64,000 bases of DNA from positions 25,266-89,265 of the forward strand of contig RWJK01000685.1 in assembly GCA_004335835.1 (NCBI GenBank). Reading direction: 5' to 3'. The notes beneath the pieces were generated by a model. The model was not told where the DNA came from, made no database searches, and saw only the letters and a program-made list of their open reading frames with translations. Shown piece by piece: positions 1-11,574 of this stretch. Source of the DNA: Scenedesmus sp. ARA3. Taxonomy: Eukaryota > Chlorophyta > Chlorophyceae > Sphaeropleales > Scenedesmaceae. The translations under genes and the position numbers were made by a program. Positions within the stretch are counted from its first letter, which is position 1. The number at the start of each line of letters is the position of its first letter.

Positions 1-2115
1 CTGGCTGCACTTGCAGAGCTGCCACAGCCATAGGATCTGATCTGCAGCAAAAACACATAAACTAATAACAGCACAACCCGGCAGCCTGTTAGCACAGCAG
101 AAGTGCATTGCAGTTGTGGCTCTCACTCTGGGCCCCCCTCTGCTGGCTCTGGAGGGAGTGCTGCTGCCGCCGCTGCTGCTGCTGCTGCTGACGACGCGCC
201 TGTCATACACTCGCAGTGCATCATCAGACGCCCCCACACCCAGCAGCCAGGGCTTGTGCCTGCAGCAGCAGGCAGACATACACAGAATGTTACAGAACTT
301 GAGCGCACAACTACAGGCCAGCAAAAGCTGTTGCATGAGCTTGCAGTGCGCAATGTTTGCATTGCGCTTGTAGAGGCTAAAAGGACGCCTGCAGCACCAC
401 TGGTGCCAGGGGATGCGGCAGCGTCCTGCTGGGGCCAACAACAGCGTCCATGCTCTTTTTGTGCTGCCTGCTGTCCTTCTATGCGCAGCCACAACGTTCT
501 GCTGTCCACATCCCACTGCAACTTATCTGCAGTTCCACTGCAAGCTAATGCTACCCTTGCCCCTGCCCCGCTGCTGCCGCCTCACTAGGCGCTGCTGATG
601 GAGTTGGGCTCCAGCTTCACGTTCTGCTGTAACTTTTCTGTGTTTCTACGGCAGGTGTTTCTACAGCAAGCCCAATGCAACCAGTGCCCCTCTGCTGCTG
701 CTGCCGCCTCACCACGGGCTGCTGATGGGGTTGATCTCCAGCTTCAAGTTCTGCTGCAACTTTCCTGCATTTGTACTGCAAGCCAAGGCCACCCGCACCC
801 CTCTGCTGCTCCTGCTGCTGCTGCCGCCTCACCAGGGGCTGCTGATGGAGTTGATCTCCAGCTTCACGCCGTTGCGCGCCAGCTGCAGCAGCTGCCGCGG
901 CGCACCGCCCGCCTCCCGCACGTCCAGCTGGCGCACTGCAGCACAACAAAGGCAGGCAGCCGATACATACCACAGCAGTGAGGCGCAGCTGGGGTTGCTG
1001 TGCTGTGCAGCTAATTATGCATAGGGCAGACCAGCAGGTGGCCTGATGATTTGATTCAAGCCTCTCCTGCTGCTGCCCAAAGCGTTTGCCTGTACAAAAC
1101 AAAACAAACACAATCGCAGCAGCTTTGCAGGTACATATCCACATCACACGCAACAGCAGCAGCAGCCGCGTCACCTGTGCCGTCCTCGCTGCAACTGAGC
1201 AGCAGGTGGGGGTTGCCCGGCTCTGTGACGAGCTTCTTGACCCTGCTGCCGTGGTGGCTGAACACGCTGCGTGCCCCGCTGGCCAGGTCGTGCAGCCGCA
1301 CCTCTGCGTCACCCGCACAGCTGGCCAGCAGCGGCTGGCTGGAGTCGCCTGCAGGCCCAGTGTTTGGCCAGCATGCAGTGAGTGCATCAAGCTGTAGATA
1401 TATGTGGAGGTGACCTTGGCTGTGGCCTATGGGCAGTCTGCATTGAGTTTGTGTTGCGCTTGAAGTGCATGCATGCAGCGGCTGGCTGGAGTCGTCTGCC
1501 ACCCAGTGATTGGCCAGCAAAGCAAGCAAGTTACTGAATGGCACACGCATGTGGGCGTGGATATCTACTGCCTGTCAATGCAGTCTCCGGGGCTGTCGGA
1601 TGTAACTGGACGTGCTTTGTCGCGCCTAGACGGTGTATGCAACAGCTTGTGCTTTGCAGCTCGTGGCAGCCAAAGTGGCCATTCCTGTTGGTTTGTTCTG
1701 CATGTTCTGCATGTTCTGCATGTCAAGCCGTCAGCTCCAGCCCCCCAACTGAAATTCGCACTGAATTTCCCACCTGTGCCTGGCATGAACTTCACGCAGA
1801 AGATGTTGGCCTTGTGGCCCGTGGCATGTGTGGCCAGAGGGCTGCTGCTGGCCAGGTCCCACAGGCAGATGCGCGTGTCATCAGAGCCACTGGCCAGCAG
1901 AGAGCCTGCTGCACAGCGGACGTATCAAAAGTAGCAGAGTGTCACTCAGTGTCATGCAATACACATGCAATGCACAGTTGCGTGTTTCTGAGGGACACAT
2001 GTGGAGCGCGGCATACATCGTCAGGTTGCGCTGATAGCAGACAGGCAGCTTCCAGACGCCAAGTTTGCCATGTGCTCAAGAATGGCTGTTGCTGAAGCTT
2101 TGCCATCCCACACAA

Positions 2116-2146
<31 letters not shown>

Positions 2147-2333
2147 CTTACGCTACCGCTGTTCACAAATAATCTGAAAATGCAACCAGAAGCTGTCAGC
2201 AGCAAATGCTGTGCATTTTTGAGAGTCATGGGGTGCATCACAAGTAAGGCGCACCTGACTCGTTAAACTGCACGTGGTTGACACAACCTGCGCAACAAAA
2301 AGCCACCACATATCCATGAGTTCGGCTGTGTTG

Positions 2334-2380
<47 letters not shown>

Positions 2381-2635
2381 GCCTGCAAGCCACAGTGGCA
2401 AGCCATACCAGACACCGGCACAAGCGCACATCAGCACAAAGCATCCAGCTCTTTGTATCTGTTCGGTCATACCTTTGTGCCCGATCAGCAGGCCCTTCAT
2501 AGGATCCATAGCCATGCGCTGCCAAATCCCCTTGCTGTTGGCAGTAGCAGTTGTGAACCTGCTATCCAGGCCCTGCTGCTCTCGAGCAACTAAGGCAGAT
2601 GCCAGAGAGCGATACTTGTGGCCGTGGCTTTCCAT
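1..2635 (-). CDS. WDTC1: WDTC1/ADP-like WD40-repeat protein, 3' end beyond the window
   Basis: Five exons join in frame: 2473-2635, 2255-2287, 1774-1905, 1175-1348 and 833-935. All have GT-AG borders. An in-frame TAA directly precedes the chosen ATG at 2635. The order of motifs follows animal WDTC1 from its N-terminus: LLIGHKG-CVNHVQFNESG, then LLASGSDDTRICLWDL, then GHKANIFCVKFMPGTG, then ASCAGDAEVRLHDL, then SRVKKLV with SCSEDGTVRQLDVRE. These are WD40 blades 1-3. WDTC1 proteins are WD40-TPR substrate receptors of CUL4-DDB1 ubiquitin ligases (family knowledge), so a DCAF role is inferred; the TPR part would lie left of the window. Exon 5 ends in phase 2. A likely next exon at 1-41 (DPMAVAALQVQP) follows a ctgcag acceptor, but a direct join from 833 would create TGA. 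The exon 5-6 junction is therefore unresolved. Identity is fairly sure; the 3' structure is not. Confidence 0.8.
578..880 (-). repeat. Three tandem copies of the exon 5 donor edge of the WDTC1-like gene
   Basis: The stretch reading (minus strand) KLEINSISS followed by a GTGAGG donor occurs at about 825-872 and again, slightly diverged, at about 708-760 and 578-635. Each copy keeps the Lys-Leu-Glu stretch, the Ser-Ser and a GTGAGG-like donor. The two downstream copies lie in what should be the intron. Which donor is used cannot be decided from sequence alone. Confidence 0.75.
1477..1520 (-). repeat. Echo of the exon 4 acceptor edge (WDTC1-like gene)
   Basis: Minus-strand sequence encoding DDSSQPLH with its upstream CACTGGGT-type intron tail repeats the true acceptor edge of exon 4 (1330-1375, GDSSQPLL). 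It lies about 140 bp upstream within intron 3. The copy covers both exon and intron sequence. Confidence 0.75.
2117..2381. repeat. CTG/CAG triplet arrays in WDTC1-like introns
   Basis: Pure GCT runs occur at about 2117-2145 and 2337-2381 on the plus strand, so the gene's sense strand reads CAG. The longer run sits in intron 1 and the shorter in intron 2. These are exceptions to the CTG-sense rule seen in most other introns here. Confidence 0.9.
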
Positions 2636-3764
2636 TTACGGCAGGCACCGGCCAAGAGGCCAGCAGCAACCGCAGCTTAAGGCATGGTTGTGAAGCAGGT
2701 AGAGTGCCGGAACAGCAACGGTCCTCGGTGTGTATAAGCCGAGCCTCACTGATTCATGTAGAGGTTTACGTGTCCAGGTCACAATGACTTACGTGCGGTC
2801 AGCTTCGCCCCTGCTCTAGGCTTTGAATGTGACAAACTTCTTGCAGTGAACTCTTCCTAGAAGTAAGGCCTGTCACGCGACCAATCAGAGCCTGTTTGTG
2901 GTCTTACCAGGATTGTAGGGGTGTTAAAAATCATCATAGTGTGGGCTGAACCATCTACAGCTGTATCATGCTGCAGGCACAGCAGGGAGCTGGTCAAGCA
3001 CAAGAACGTTGGTCTGGTTACCAAAGTATAAAATTGGTACAACGTGCAAGCAGGTCAATCATTACCATGGCTGCAGCAAGCCCTTTACAAGACAACCTAC
3101 CTGTCATGCCAGCACTCACTGCCCAGTGCACGGCACAGAGCGCAAAGAAATGGCCGCTATGCCTGGTGAGACTGCAGCAGTACCACCATGGCGGTACCAC
3201 CAGCTGCTGACCGTCAGTACGACAGTATATAAGCAGTGCAGAGATTCATCCTGACCCAGCACGCGCAACAGCTCTGTAGTCAGAGCACAGTCAAACAGTG
3301 CAATGGCATGATGCTGCCAGGGGCGGCTGAACAAGCCACAGTCACAAGGTTGCCATCTGATACAGCTGGATGCAGTCGCACCACACGCAGCGGCTGCAAG
3401 CTTTACGAGCCACTGTTTAGTTGCATCAAAGCCCAAGGTATGTGCCAAGCAACCAGCGGAAGTAGTATCTGCCACATTCATGGCCGCTGTCCTACTGCAA
3501 CCCAAACCCAAGCTACCTGCCCCAGCAATTATAACCACCCACCTCCCGCCCAACCAGCCTTGCCCGTGCCCGAGCACAACGCACGCTGCTCACAGTTCAA
3601 CCTGCCGGCCCAGAACCATGCCCCAGCAAAACCCCAACCGCCGCCACCTGTGACACACCGCAAACAATATACACACAGGTGTCTTTTCAGACACAAGACA
3701 CTCACACACACAGCACACAGGACCACACCTGCTGCTGACCACGACCTAGCAAGCCTCAGCAGCA
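2636..3764. other. Intergenic: 5' flank of the WDTC1-like gene, 3' flank of EPSPS
   Basis: About 1.1 kb between two minus-strand genes. It must hold the promoter of the WDTC1-like gene and the EPSPS 3' UTR. I see no convincing coding exon, RNA gene or strong terminal motif. Confidence 0.5.
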
Positions 3765-6700
3765 TCACTTGTGCTCTACCACTCCCTCAAACACCTGGAA
3801 GTAAGTGGGGAAGGTCTTGCGCGTGCAGCCGGGGTCGTTGATTGTCACTGCCACATCGCCGCATGCAGCCAGGCTGAAGGCCATGGCCATGCGGTGGTCA
3901 TCATACGTGTCGATTGCCACGCCTGACTTGAGCTGCGCTGGAGGAGTGATGACGCAGTAGTCACGGCCCTCCTCCACCTGCACACCACAAGCAGCACCGC
4001 ATGTTTTAGTGCAAAGTGCATCGTACATTTTGTTGTTATGCAGGCTGTGCTGCGCTGGAGGAGTGATGCCGCAGTAGTCACGGCCCTCCTCCACCTACAC
4101 ACACTGGCAAGCACAAGCAGCCACAAGCATCGCAGCACACATATGTTGTAGTGCGTCCAGGCAGCGCGGCACTGAAAGTCATATGAGTGTCCGACGCGTG
4201 CGCCAAGCAGGCAGCGTCGCAACGAAGGGCATACAGGGAAACGCCTGATGGCTGACCCTGTATTCCAAGCACTAGACACTGTCGCGGCATGCAAAATACA
4301 CCAGACCACGCCGCATTGCCAACCGCGCAGCTGTGTGCCCAGCTTGCCCAGCTCCGTCACGATGGCCACCACCCAACCTCGGCATGCGTTACGCCAGATC
4401 ACCCACACGCAACCTCGGCATGCGTCACGCCAGATCACCCCACATGCAACCTCGGCATGCGTCACGCCAGATCACCCTACACGCAACTCGCCGCACCATT
4501 CCCCAGCAGCGTCACCTGGCATACACTATGACACCTGATGCCTAGCGCTGTGTGCCAAGCACTGTACACCGCGCAGCATGCAGCATCAACATACACCACG
4601 CGTCAGCTCCCGCACCTGTGCTCCCAGCTTGCCCAGCTCTGTCACGATGGCCACCATGCGCTCCGTCTCCTTCACGCGCCAGTTGTACACGTTGCGGATG
4701 GCCGTCTGGCCCTGCAGCAGGCGGCAGCGGCAGCAGCAGTAGTGCAACAATGCGGCGACAGTAAGAAGAATGTAGGACCATACACATAGTCATCAACTGC
4801 CGTGCACGATACACCAGTCACATCACGATTTACCCCTGCGTCCCTCATTGCCGTACTATGCAGCAGCTGAGCCACAACACACAGAGTCTACTGCAAGTAT
4901 ACGCGGAGATGTCGAGTGCTGCGTTTTAGGGGTGGCGCAGGGTTGCCCCTGCGCCGTCAACAGCCACGGCAGGGCGAAGCAAGTGGAACTCGACAGGAGG
5001 TAGCAATTAGCTCAGCTCCATGCATCCAGAGTGTCTCTCTTGCCACGCGGGACACATATGCGCCCCTAGCAAATTGCGAGACGCCAAGACATGCGTGCTT
5101 GGGCACCTCTGAGTATCATAGGTGCCCTGATACATGCCTGGCCCCACTTACCCGCTGGCCAAACCCCCAACGCTGCTCTATGCACGCATTCTACACAAAG
5201 CGGCATACGGCACACGCAGCGCTCAGCACTCGGCCAGTGTTTAAAACCGGCTTGTACTGAGGTGCGTCCAGTTGGAGCAGAACCCAGCCCGGCAGAGCTT
5301 TTGCAAACCCTGCCGCGCTGAGCCCCTAAACACAAGCCACGGGTATCGCAGGAGAGCAGGAGAGGCATGCCAGGTGTCGTGCACCCACAGCCTCAAACCA
5401 GCAGCAGCCCTGGCATGCAGCAAGCCATTTTGCTGCTGAGCCTGTTGTGCTGAGCTGGCCCTGCTTCCCCACTGGCTGTGCCACGCAGGACGTCACCTAA
5501 CTGTCTGGAGACACATGTCCCAATCTCAAACTCAGCTCTGTGCACAACACACATACAAACAAGGCTGAGTGCACACTCCTGGAAACTTCTCTGGCTTCCC
5601 ATCCACAGCACGCTCTTGCGTGCTCACATGCCAGTTCCCGCACCTCTGCAAAGAGCGCTGCGACTGCCAGCGTCATGGCTGCATCAGGGATATCGTTGCA
5701 GTCATGGTCGATGCCCTTCAGCGGCTGGCCGAAGGCCTTGGGCCCTGTGATGGTGATGCTGTAGGGTGACCACTCCACCTTGGCCCCCATGAGGCCCATC
5801 ACCTCAGCAAAGCGCTTGTCGCCCTGCAAGCAGAGCACACAGCACACACGAAAGCATGTTGGGCATCTGAAGTATCATACAGCTGCCAGTACAGGCAGTA
5901 CGTGCGGCCTTACACTGTTCATAGCACCAGCTGCGGCTGTGGGGCAGCACACGATGCACGCTGTGCGACAGCTGCAGGCCCATGCCGCTTTGAATGAAAC
6001 CTAAGCCACTGGCCCTGCTGCCACGTTCCCCTGCAAGCGGTCGCTGCTGCGCCCTACGCTGCTGGCCCTGCTCCTTCGACTGCAGGCTGCCACTGCCACT
6101 GGCCCTCACGTGGTGACGGCCAGGCAGCAGCTGCGCCAAATCCCCTGACAACACAGGGCGCTGGCCCTAGCCTCACCCGCATGCTGTCGCTGCTGCACTG
6201 TGGACCCTGCTGCTACACCCACCTGCATGCTGTTGCTGCCTGAGCCCTGCTGTCACATGCAGCCTGTCGCTGACCCCATCCCTGCTGTCTCAGCAAAAAA
6301 CCTCAACCACTGTGCTCACCCGCATGCTGCTGCTGCCTGAGCCCTGCTGTTATAGCCTGTCGCTGCTCCTAGACTTCTGTCACAGCAACAATCCAGGCCA
6401 CGCCCTGCTGCCACGCGCACCTGCAGGCTGTCGCTGCCGCAGCCCTCCACTGTGACGGTGCCGCCTGTGATGGTGGCGCCTGCCAGGAAGTAGCTGGCTG
6501 ACGACGCGTCACCCTCCACGTACGCATCACCAGGAGACTTGTAGCTGCAGCGGAGCAGCAGCAGCAGCAGAAAGAATTAGCGAACATCAGCAGCAGCAAC
6601 ACTGACAGCCTGACAAGTGCCTCCAGTGCCACACCAACTACTCAGCAGTTGCACATGCGTCGCATCCATCTAGAGCTGGTCGCAATGCCCTAGCTCCGCA

Positions 6701-7779
6701 AGAAGACATATTACGCCATGTCCACCAGCAGGAAGCAGCAACAGATCACCATGCAACATGCCAGCAGCAAGCAAGCCAAAGCCCAACAGACCAGGCAGCA
6801 CTCACGTCTGCCCGGGCGGGATCTTCATGTGTGTGAGCCCATCCAGCTGCTGCACCACCACGCCAAAGCGCTCCATGAGCTTCACCGTCATGTCCACATA
6901 CGGCTGGCTGACCAGCTCGTCAGTGATCATGATCTCAATGCCTTCACTGCCAGTGGCCAGCGGCGCAGCCATCAGCAGTGCAGTGAGGTACTGGCTGGAC
7001 ACGGATCCGCTCAGCTGCACCTGTTGGGCAAAGATAGATTAGACGAAGTGCAGCAGGGAGAAGGAGTGTGGAGTAAGACGGTGCAAACATGCTGCGGCAG
7101 TGCTGAAAGGCATGCGTATGTGGTGCGGAGGGCATGCAGCAGGAGCGCAGTGCCGGTGGCAAGGGGTGCAGCCATCAGCAGCGCAGTGAGGTACTGGCTG
7201 GATACTGAGCCACTCAGCTGCACCTGTTGGGCAGAATGGTATGAACCAGCAGCAGGAAGGAGCGTGGAGTGAGGGGGAGGGACCCCATGATAGATCTCCG
7301 TGACTGCGCGCCAGCCAGGATGGACTCTTAGGCATGCAGCAGGGCCGCACCAGCCCACACCTTACTAGTATGGAGCCACAACCACACACAATTGCTTGCC
7401 ATCCTTACTCCACATCCGCCTCGTTACAACTAGAAGCAACTCCAGACACTTGCCAGTGCTGCAGCCTCACTTCCAGCAATTCCAGACACTTGCTGGCGCT
7501 GCGCCCTCACCTTGCCGGAGGGCAGGCCCTGTGCATTGATCTCCACAGGCGGGCAGCCCGTGCCCATGCTGCACTTGGCATCAACACCCAGCTGCACCAG
7601 CCCGTCAACTAGGTCCTGGATGGGCCGCTCCCGCATGCGTGCCACGCCATCAAGCACAAACTTGCCGCGGCCTGCTGCTGCCACTGCTGCCGTCAGCGGG
7701 CGCATCGCTGTGCCTGCGTTGCCCAGGAACAGCTCGCCACCCTGCACGCAGCAGCAGCAGAAATAGAACCAGCAGAAAT

Positions 7780-7812
<33 letters not shown>

Positions 7813-9615
7813 GGGAGCAGGATAAGGCCCTCAGCATTGCCTGCCCACGAGACTACTGCGCGACCCCTGAGACAGGTCAAGGGTGCATCAGTGCAAAGCC
7901 AGCCAGCATGCTGCGGCTGACATGCTAGGCAATAGGGATGCACAGCAAGTGTGCTGCCACAGCAAGCAATGACGACATGCGATGCTGTGGCAGATGCTGT
8001 CCAATGTGCTGCATGATGTGCCTGCTGCAGGCACACCAAGCACAAGCAGCAGCTGGTGCTGCCGCAAACCGAACAGCAGCAACAGCAGCAGAATTATGCT
8101 CACATCTGCAGGGAATCGGCCGCCGCAGCCGTGCACCACCATCACTCCCTCCTCCCAGTTCTCCTCCAGCTTGATGCCCAGCGCCTTGAGCGCGCCAGCC
8201 ATGTACCTGATGTCATCGCTATCCTGCAAGCGGCAGCAGCAGCAGCGATGTGCCCAACACCTGCCTGCTTATTACTTTACACGCATCAAGTGCTTGATTG
8301 TCGTCTTGGCTAGGTGTCGAAGAGACATCACGCGCAGTTCAGATGCGCCACTGACACTGATGCTATCTCAGGCTGTCCGTAGCTGGCAACTGCTGGTGAG
8401 GTTGCCAGCAAGCAAGCACAGCTGCAAACGTGAGTTGAGCTGAAGCAGCTTGCACCTGTGGTGCTGCAGCCACAGCTGCTGGCTGCTGGACCTGTGTGGC
8501 TGGCTCCTGGCAGCTGCATGCATCTGTTACTGACGCCATTGCCACGCCCAAGCTGCTGCTCCACCAGGTGTGCACGGCAGATCAGCTGCCAGCTGCTGTG
8601 AGATGACAACCCTCCAAAGCTTTGCGCTGGCAAATGAGTTTGGAATGCTGCCCCCAAAGGATTGATGCCTCGCTCTTACAGCTGCTGGAAGGCAGCCCTT
8701 TCGCTGCCCTTTGCTGGCACCAATGTCCACTCAGCTACCAGTAACAGAATAGGATTGTACGGTCCAAGCACCAGCAGGTTGCGCACGACTGTGGTGCCCT
8801 CAACCCCTCGCTGCTTTGTGCTGGCCAACTACACCTAGCTAGCCTGCCAGAATACTTGCACGCACCAGCAGGTTGCGCACGACTGTCGTGCCCTCAGCCA
8901 GCGCTGCCAGCAGCAGGATGCGGTTGCTGAGCGACTTGCTGCCCGGCAGCTTCACTGTGCCTGAGATGGTCTTGATGGGCTGCACAGTCAGCTGCTCCAC
9001 TGCAGGAGGGAGGCGTGAGGGATATACAAAGGCAACAAGAGTGAAATAAGTCAGCAATAAGGGGAGCAGTGGAGAGTCCGGCCTGCCTGCTGCATGGGAA
9101 GGCGTCACTGCAATTAGACCCGGCTGGGGGGCCCCTGTCCAGACTGCTAGCCTGCTGCTGCCAGTGTGGTGACACAAGCAATTCCATCAGCTATGAAGGA
9201 GATGGCGGGGTGCCACAGCCCAGGTTGGGTGGGGTAAGACTTGTGAAGCACAGCATTGCAGGAATTAAGCTGGTGCTACCAGGCAGCAAGTACACGCTTT
9301 TGACAACACACAGCAAGCACACTGCTGCTGCTGCCACACCAGTTTCACTGCATGCTTAACAGCGAGAAGGGGTCCAATTCGATGGTGAAACCTACATTTC
9401 TCTGCTGCTGCAGCTGCTGCCACGACCATTGAGGCTGCCCTCTGGGTCCGGCCTGCTGCCCTTGCTAGCTGAGGTGCCAGGGCGGCAACTGCTGCCTGGC
9501 GCTGCTGCACTGCATCATTGGTGCGTGAAGCAATCCTGGATGATACAAGCTGCCTCTGAGACTGCCTGGCTTGTGCAGTCCCAAGCTTTCGGGAGGAACT
9601 GTGCAGGGACTGCAT
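3765..9615 (-). CDS. EPSPS: 5-enolpyruvylshikimate-3-phosphate (EPSP) synthase, plastid precursor
   Basis: Joins shikimate-3-phosphate and phosphoenolpyruvate to give EPSP, the sixth step of the shikimate pathway in plastids. Nine exons keep frame and give 510 aa, normal for a plant precursor: 9396-9615, 8866-8999, 8104-8223, 7511-7741, 6806-7020, 6421-6544, 5644-5823, 4616-4711, 3765-3977. Residues 1 to about 74 are rich in Ser, Arg, Gln and Ala and end in an Ala run, as expected of a chloroplast transit peptide. The core shows [31 protein letters not shown] (the PEP/glyphosate loop, wild-type plant form), [41 protein letters not shown] and [16 protein letters not shown]. Frame agrees with plant homologues at each junction. 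Introns hold many copies of exon edges (listed separately). It is head-to-head with the DiT gene. Confidence 0.97.
4049..4100 (-). repeat. Echo of the EPSPS exon 9 acceptor edge
   Basis: Encodes [15 protein letters not shown], almost identical to the true exon 9 start (3934-3977, [15 protein letters not shown]). It lies about 110 bp upstream in intron 8 and is preceded by an AG. The reading then runs off into unrelated sequence, so this is a duplicated acceptor edge rather than an alternative full exon. Confidence 0.9.
4331..4370 (-). repeat. Echo of the EPSPS exon 8 donor edge
   Basis: Minus-strand reading [14 protein letters not shown] copies the exon 8 end (4616-4655, [13 protein letters not shown]). 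It lies some 285 bp downstream of that donor, in intron 8. Confidence 0.85.
4374..4484. repeat. About 36-bp minisatellite, three units, EPSPS intron 8
   Basis: Three consecutive units share CTCGGCATGCGT, then ACGCCAGATCACCC, with small differences. The array directly abuts the exon 8 echo. Confidence 0.9.
6010..6380 (-). repeat. Degenerate echo array of the exon 6 donor edge filling EPSPS intron 6
   Basis: The exon 6 end reads on the plus strand as a CACCTGCAGGCTGTCGCTG core next to a CCCTGCTGCCAC intron segment (6400-6450). Decayed versions such as CACCTGCATGCTGTTGCTG and GCCTGTCGCTG with CCCTGCTGTCAC recur every 50-60 bp through this intron. Four or more units are visible, though the boundaries are soft. 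Confidence 0.65.
7157..7236 (-). repeat. Echo of the EPSPS exon 5 acceptor edge
   Basis: About 80 bp at roughly 85-90% identity to 6953-7030. It includes the ATCAGCAG..GCAGTGAGGTACTGGC exon part and the CACCTGTTGGGCA intron part. It lies about 205 bp upstream of the used acceptor and also carries an intact AG acceptor. Confidence 0.9.
7775..7812 (-). repeat. CTG array (sense strand) near the EPSPS exon 4 acceptor
   Basis: Pure CAG repeat on the plus strand, so CTG on the gene's sense strand. It sits 35-70 bp upstream of the exon 4 acceptor, where a polypyrimidine tract would be expected. Confidence 0.85.
8768..8802 (-). repeat. Echo of the EPSPS exon 2 donor edge
   Basis: The plus-strand stretch AAGCACCAGCAGGTTGCGCA and the following bases repeat the exon 2 end and its donor (8862-8895, coding TTVVRNLL). 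It lies about 95 bp downstream in intron 2. Confidence 0.85.
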
Positions 9616-10188
9616 CGTGGCAGCTGAAACAGGTGATGCCGGTGAAAATCCGGCAATTGATTAGCTTACAAAGTGAATGTGTAAACACACTTTACTGCCA
9701 CGGAGGGCTCGCTGTGCTGCGAGGTTTTGCACGCTGCGTGCTGCTCGCGCTTCAGCACAGGTAATTGCTGGCTCAAACGAACAAATATCAATGACTGCTG
9801 TTGAATGCGACTGATATTAGCTTGAGTGCTGCAAGACGGGTGCTACAGCCAGTGATCCAGCTGCTACTACGCCGTCAGCGATCGCCCAAACGCTGGAAGT
9901 TTCTTACGAATTCCTTCTGCTAAGTTCAAGTGCGACGTATCAGCAGGTAGTTGGATCTTACAGGCGAGCACAGCACACAGTTGTGCACTCACCCGCCCTC
10001 CGCTAGCTGCATCTCAGCATAGTTGCAACAGCTGTGAGCCCATATGCATTCACTGCATCGCATATGGTAGATGTAATGCGCCTCACGTTAGCTTGGCGGT
10101 CTCATGCCTGGCCCAGCAATCCACCTGAACAACCCTGATGTGGCTGCTTGCACTGTTTTGTGTGCTTTGCAGCAGCAGCCCGGCACTC
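9616..10188. promoter_or_regulatory. Divergent promoter region between EPSPS and DiT
   Basis: 573 bp separate the two start codons, so both promoters and both 5' UTRs must fit here. A spaced inverted repeat, CCATATGC at 10040-10047 and GCATATGG at 10060-10067, is the most distinct element. I see no clear TATA box. Shared control is an inference from the arrangement only. Confidence 0.55.
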
Positions 10189-11574
10189 ATGGCTAGCCTT
10201 CTCAGTCGAAGGACAGCAGTGCCCTGCCGCCAGCCTGGCTCGTTTGCAAAGGCAGCTGGACTTGCACCAAGGCCTGCAGTTGCTGTGCGGTACGCCTCAA
10301 CCTCCATCCGCTGTGCTTGCCCAGCACTGCTGTGCATTGGCAGCACCCACGTCACCACATGACTTGCTACAACATACAGTATGTAGATGCATCTCGCCTG
10401 CTGTTATCATGCTGTTGTTCTCAACTTGTTGTGGGTAACACTGCACGCACGGTTGACTGCATCACACCAGCACGCGTATGCTTGCACACCTCACACAAAA
10501 AACTACGCAGCCCAGCCAGTCCCACTCACCCACTTCCCACTCTGCATGCTCCTGCTTTTCCTGCCAACCCACTCACTCGCTGTGCAGTGCGGCAGCCCAG
10601 CAGCACCTACAGCATGCAGCCAGCAGCCTCAGCAGCAGCAGCAGCAGCAGCAAGCCCCTGCGGCCCAGCCTCAGCAGCAGCAGCAGCAGGCGGCCGCTGC
10701 ACGTCGCAGCCAACGCATCAGCAGGCGCCCTGCCAGCGCAGCCAGAGCAGCCCGCCGCACCAGCAGCACCCGCCCTGCAAGGCATGAAGCTAGTACCAGC
10801 CGCAATCGCTGTTGCATTTGGCTGCCTGGTGAAGTTTTTGATCCCTTCGCCAGCTGGCATCACTCCTGAGGCCTGGACACTGTTCAGCACCTTCCTGAGT
10901 ACTATTCTGGGCCTGGTGGTGCAGCCGCTGCCTGTGGGCGCGTGGGCGTTCTGTGCGCTGTGCTGCGTGGTGGCCAGCGGCGCGCTGCCGTTTGCAAAAG
11001 CGCTGGGTGCCATGACCAGCGAGGTCATCTGGCTCATCGTCATCTCCTTCTTCTTTGCAAAGGCGAGTGCAGTAATGCATCAGTATACTTGTGTACCAGC
11101 TGTTAGTTTTTTGTATGTACAGCGTGCGTATGGCTGATCCTGCTGCAACCTTCAGTAGAAGCCTCTTGTTTTGTATAATTAAATTAGGCATGGAGAGCAG
11201 TATGGCTGTGGTGATTGCATGCCTTGTTCCGGCTGCCTTGTAGTACAGCTGGCACTGGCACACGATGGCGCTGCAGGCCAGCCTCCTGGAGCTCACCACG
11301 TGCAGCTGCTGCCCCTGCCAGGCGGCGGATGCGCTGGCCGGCAGGCAGGGGCAGCAGCAAAGGCACAAGCAGTGAAACGCGTCAGTGTCACGACTGGGCC
11401 ACAGCCACACCTCAGTGGTGCCTGACTTATCACTCTCCATGTTGCAATCCCAAGCATCTCCTCATGCTGCTGCTGTGCCTCCAGCAGGGCGTTGAGAAGG
11501 CCGGGCTGGCTTCTCAACATCTGTGACAACCTGTCCACAGACAGGACATATATCTTGACTCATTTGTGTCCTCA

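Noticed and set aside
2337..2381. Possible poly-Ala/poly-Ser coding exon at the long GCT run
   Set aside because: It lies inside WDTC1-like intron 1, whose borders are fixed by the GHKG-CVNHVQF join.
4248..4545. Plus-strand frames with repeated [16 protein letters not shown] units
   Set aside because: Produced by the 36-bp intronic minisatellite, not a repeat protein gene.
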